Part shown: positions 61,833-64,000 of the stretch, piece by piece
Layout of the letters: each line of letters opens with the position of its first letter
Position numbering within the stretch: position 1 is the stretch's first letter
Source of the DNA: Loripinus fragilis
Lineage: Eukaryota; Mollusca; Bivalvia; Lucinida; Lucinidae
Assembly: GCA_964019695.1 (NCBI GenBank)
Contig: OZ026521.1
Coordinates: 33,453,601 to 33,517,600 of the forward strand
DNA length: 64,000 bases
Direction of reading: 5' to 3'
Position numbers and translations under genes: made by a program
The notes under the pieces: generated by a model
What the model was told of the DNA's origin: nothing
Seen by the model: only the letters and a program-made list of their open reading frames with translations
Database searches by the model: none

Positions 61833-63092
61833 GGATGTTACCACTGTCACCTGCAATGTGCTATTTATCACCAGCCCTTCACTTTGATATGCAACATCGC
61901 ATTTTTCTGGTAAACTTAATTTTTGCCTGTTTGCTCAATCCACAAAGACCAAGGTCATACATTTTGCTTGCAAGTTGTTCTACTCTTTATGTCCTTTTGC
62001 TTGTTATTGTAGCACGAAATATTTTTGATAAAAATAGATTATTGATTATTTTTATACCCTGTCCCACCCACTTAAAGGGGAAATTCACACTTTTTTAAAT
62101 GCATTTATTATAGAGCTTACAGTATGGTAGGAATAATCATTCATTTAATGTGTGTGAAATCCTTTCAACTAGCCTGTAATTAATTACTTTCAGTCGGCAC
62201 TGGGGGTCTGGCCATTTGCATGTCAAGTTGACTGGAATCACTATGACCTGCTTACACACTACCAGACAAAGTCGTAAGTCCTTGATAATGGCAAAAATTA
62301 ACACTGTTTCAAAGTAATATTTTAAGCAGTGTGTACATTGATGGCTATATTTTGATACATGGGCCAAGGTTTGGTAATTATTTCTAAAATTCAACCCTTT
62401 AAGCACTAATTATTACTATAGCAGACGACATATTTTGTAATAACTTTCTTCATTTTGGGTATAATAGGACATAGCAAAATCGACTGAAACTTATTGAAAA
62501 ACAAAATACTTTTCTTTTAATAGTCGTAACATTCTAATTTGCATTAATCTGACTGATAATTGTTATTTAAACAGAATATCAATTATCCAATATTGAAATG
62601 AAGCAATGTATGGAACCACTAGCAAGTTGATTCCATGAGACATTTAGCTGACCTGAAATAGAGGTTAATATCCACCTTTCAATGTCAATTACTGTAATAT
62701 GGCAGCATCCAGATGTTTAGATTAAGGCAATGAACACTGCCATAATTAACTTAGCAGATGAGGGGATGATCTATGAAAAATATACATGTATAAGTACATT
62801 ATGAAATATTTGTTTTTGATTTAAGTAAAATGTTCAAAACCATGAACATACACTTTAAGTCACTGAAGGAGCCCTTCGATGTAATGTTGCTGGCTTTTAT
62901 GCTCCTTCTGAAAAAATATTATTTTGACCCTTTTCCCCAACTTCTAATGTCACTGAAGGGACACAAGTGTGTAGTTAAGCCTTGCAGAGTAATTGTTCTA
63001 CTCTTTTAATGTTTATGCTCTTCCATAAGTCATGAAATGTAGATGACTTTCTTCTAGTACATGTACGATTCAATTAGATTATTGTAATCAGA
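61833..63092. other. Intron 2, remainder
   Basis: No element boundaries or exon-like frames recognised. Confidence 0.4.
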
Positions 63093-63345
63093 GCGCGTAA
63101 TTCAAAAATAATTTTCTTATTTCTCAGCCAAAACATATGTATTTTTTTTAGTTTAAACGTATTTATCGTCAATATAAAGCAAGGAGTCGGGTCATAAGTT
63201 TTTCCAACATTATTTTGTTACGGCCCTTCCCATAATACATATGTCCTGGGTACTCAAAAAAACCGTCTCGGTGAGCACCCAACACATGTTAAAACTGGTG
63301 AGTAAGATAATATTCACAATTTTACGCTCAAACATTTTTAGAACG
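63093..63345. repeat. MITE family K, copy split by an insert
   Basis: GCGCGTAATTCAAAAATAAT and CAGCCAAAACATATG at the left, then about 100 foreign bases, then CATATGTCCTGGGTACTCAA, AACCGTCTCGGTGAGCACCC and ATTTTACGCTCAAACATTTT. The palindrome is partly deleted. Confidence 0.7.
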
Positions 63346-63599
63346 CTGAAAAAATTACGCACATCAAAGGGTTACTGGATCAAGAAGTTGCGTCCTTTTT
63401 GCGTCCTTCAATTGCGTCCTTTTTCAAAATGGCGACTTCTCTTAAAGGAGAGAATTTGCTCCGAATTCTTTCCTTTTAGAGCAGTTCCTTATGGTATGGA
63501 AAGTCACGTTACATTTTATTACGCACGTGCGTAAATGCGTTATGGGAGCTACGCCAATGCTATGATTTAATTTATTGGTTTTTCTTGCGCATATTTCAG

Positions 63600-63858
63600 A
63601 CTGCCTTACACTTTACCAGCATGGGTTTGTTCAAAATGGGATTTACGAACTTAAATTATCAGAGCCAGCAATAACCAAGGCCTATTGTGATATGTCGGCA
63701 GGCGGTTGGACCGTATTCCAGAGACGCCTAGACGGAAGTGAAGAATTTGACCGGAACTGGAATGATTATGTAAACGGTTTTGGCAACAGAGCAGGGGAAT
63801 ATTGGCTAGGTTTAGAAAATATTTATTTCCTGACGAAAAAGGATAGTGAACTATACAT
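63600..63858 (+). CDS. Fibrinogen C-terminal domain exon 3 (first half of the domain)
   Basis: Encodes CLTLYQHGFVQNGIYELKLS, KAYCDMSAGGWTVFQRRLDG, SEEFDRNWNDYVNGFGNRAG and EYWLGLENIYFLTKKDSELY, an unmistakable fibrinogen-related domain up to the conserved GEYWLGLENIY region. The initial Asp codon takes its G from exon 2 (acceptor ATATTTCAG ends at 63599). The donor GTAAGT starts at 63859 and the exon ends with two bases of the next codon. The calcium- and ligand-binding second half, with the last Cys pair, must lie beyond the window. Domain identity is certain; joining to the PAN exon is supported by phase. Confidence 0.93.
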
Positions 63859-63944
63859 GTAAGTGTTTGCTTAGATTCATTCACTGTAAAATAGGTGTAA
63901 GTAAACACCAGAAGAGGTGGCAGCTGTCCTTTCTTCTTTGGCAA

Positions 63945-64000
63945 TCATCTTCCTGAGGAAGAGATAGCTGGTTGCTTTGCTTTGTGTTCTTGCTGACATG
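63945..64000 (-). repeat. Repeat family R, inverted copy cut by the window end
   Basis: CTGAGGAAGAGATAGCTGGT and TGCTTTGCTTTGTGTTCTTG are the reverse complement of the GCAACCAGCTCTCTCTTCCC region of copies 1 and 2. Confidence 0.65.

Noticed and set aside
61700..62098. 132-residue plus-strand frame with a hydrophobic stretch
   Set aside because: The first third is repeat family S; the rest has no homologue I recognise and no splice fit to the host gene.

Overview
The window is animal nuclear DNA: AT-rich, intron-dominated and packed with short inverted-repeat elements. The repeat style (tRNA-derived SINEs with long target duplications, tandem-core elements carrying ACGG runs, many palindromic MITEs) and the gene content suggest a bivalve mollusc. 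That placement is inference; the species is not identified.

Three host genes can be built from splice-consistent exons. (1) The 3' end of PLRG1 (spliceosome-associated WD40 protein), + strand: exon 416-609 and terminal exon 5060-5119, in phase. (2) A complete 8-exon minus-strand gene, ATG at 38273 and stop at 9684. Its exon phases all agree and give 492 residues. The N-terminus carries repeated YTDTF-type and IDTV motifs; the C-terminal half looks like the vertebrate C8orf48 family (tentative, from memory). PLRG1 and this gene converge tail to tail. (3) The 5' part of a probably secreted gene on the + strand: PAN/apple-like exon 59748-60071, linker exon 61041-61098, fibrinogen C-terminal domain exon 63600-63858, continuing past the window.

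Retroelements: a 5'-truncated LINE with an intact reverse transcriptase frame (50469-53365, minus), a Penelope-like RT fragment (60315-60957, minus, inside an intron of the fibrinogen-domain gene) and about nine tRNA-derived SINE copies, three with clear 12-14 bp target duplications.

DNA elements fill most of the rest. Five unrelated tandem-core elements (TR-1 to TR-5) share one plan: core repeats, usually an ACGG microsatellite, then a terminal hairpin. Two elements of 2.1-2.3 kb have termini beginning CACG and 5-bp target duplications. A 549-bp foldback element sits exactly between AAA and TTT with no target duplication, the signature published for Spy transposons. A TTAA-specific MITE, a pogo-like element and two TA-target elements are also bounded. 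Many small MITE families (A, B, D, E, F, G, H, I, J, K, L, Q below) have different ends but often share an internal core of the type AAACAG-N-GACCC-GATCAGAC.

Layout: 1-5.1 kb PLRG1 end and its repeat-filled last intron; 5.1-9.7 kb intergenic; 9.7-38.3 kb the C8orf48-like gene, introns full of nested elements; 38.3-59.7 kb intergenic transposon country including the LINE; 59.7-64 kb the PAN/fibrinogen-domain gene. No autonomous transposase gene was recognised.
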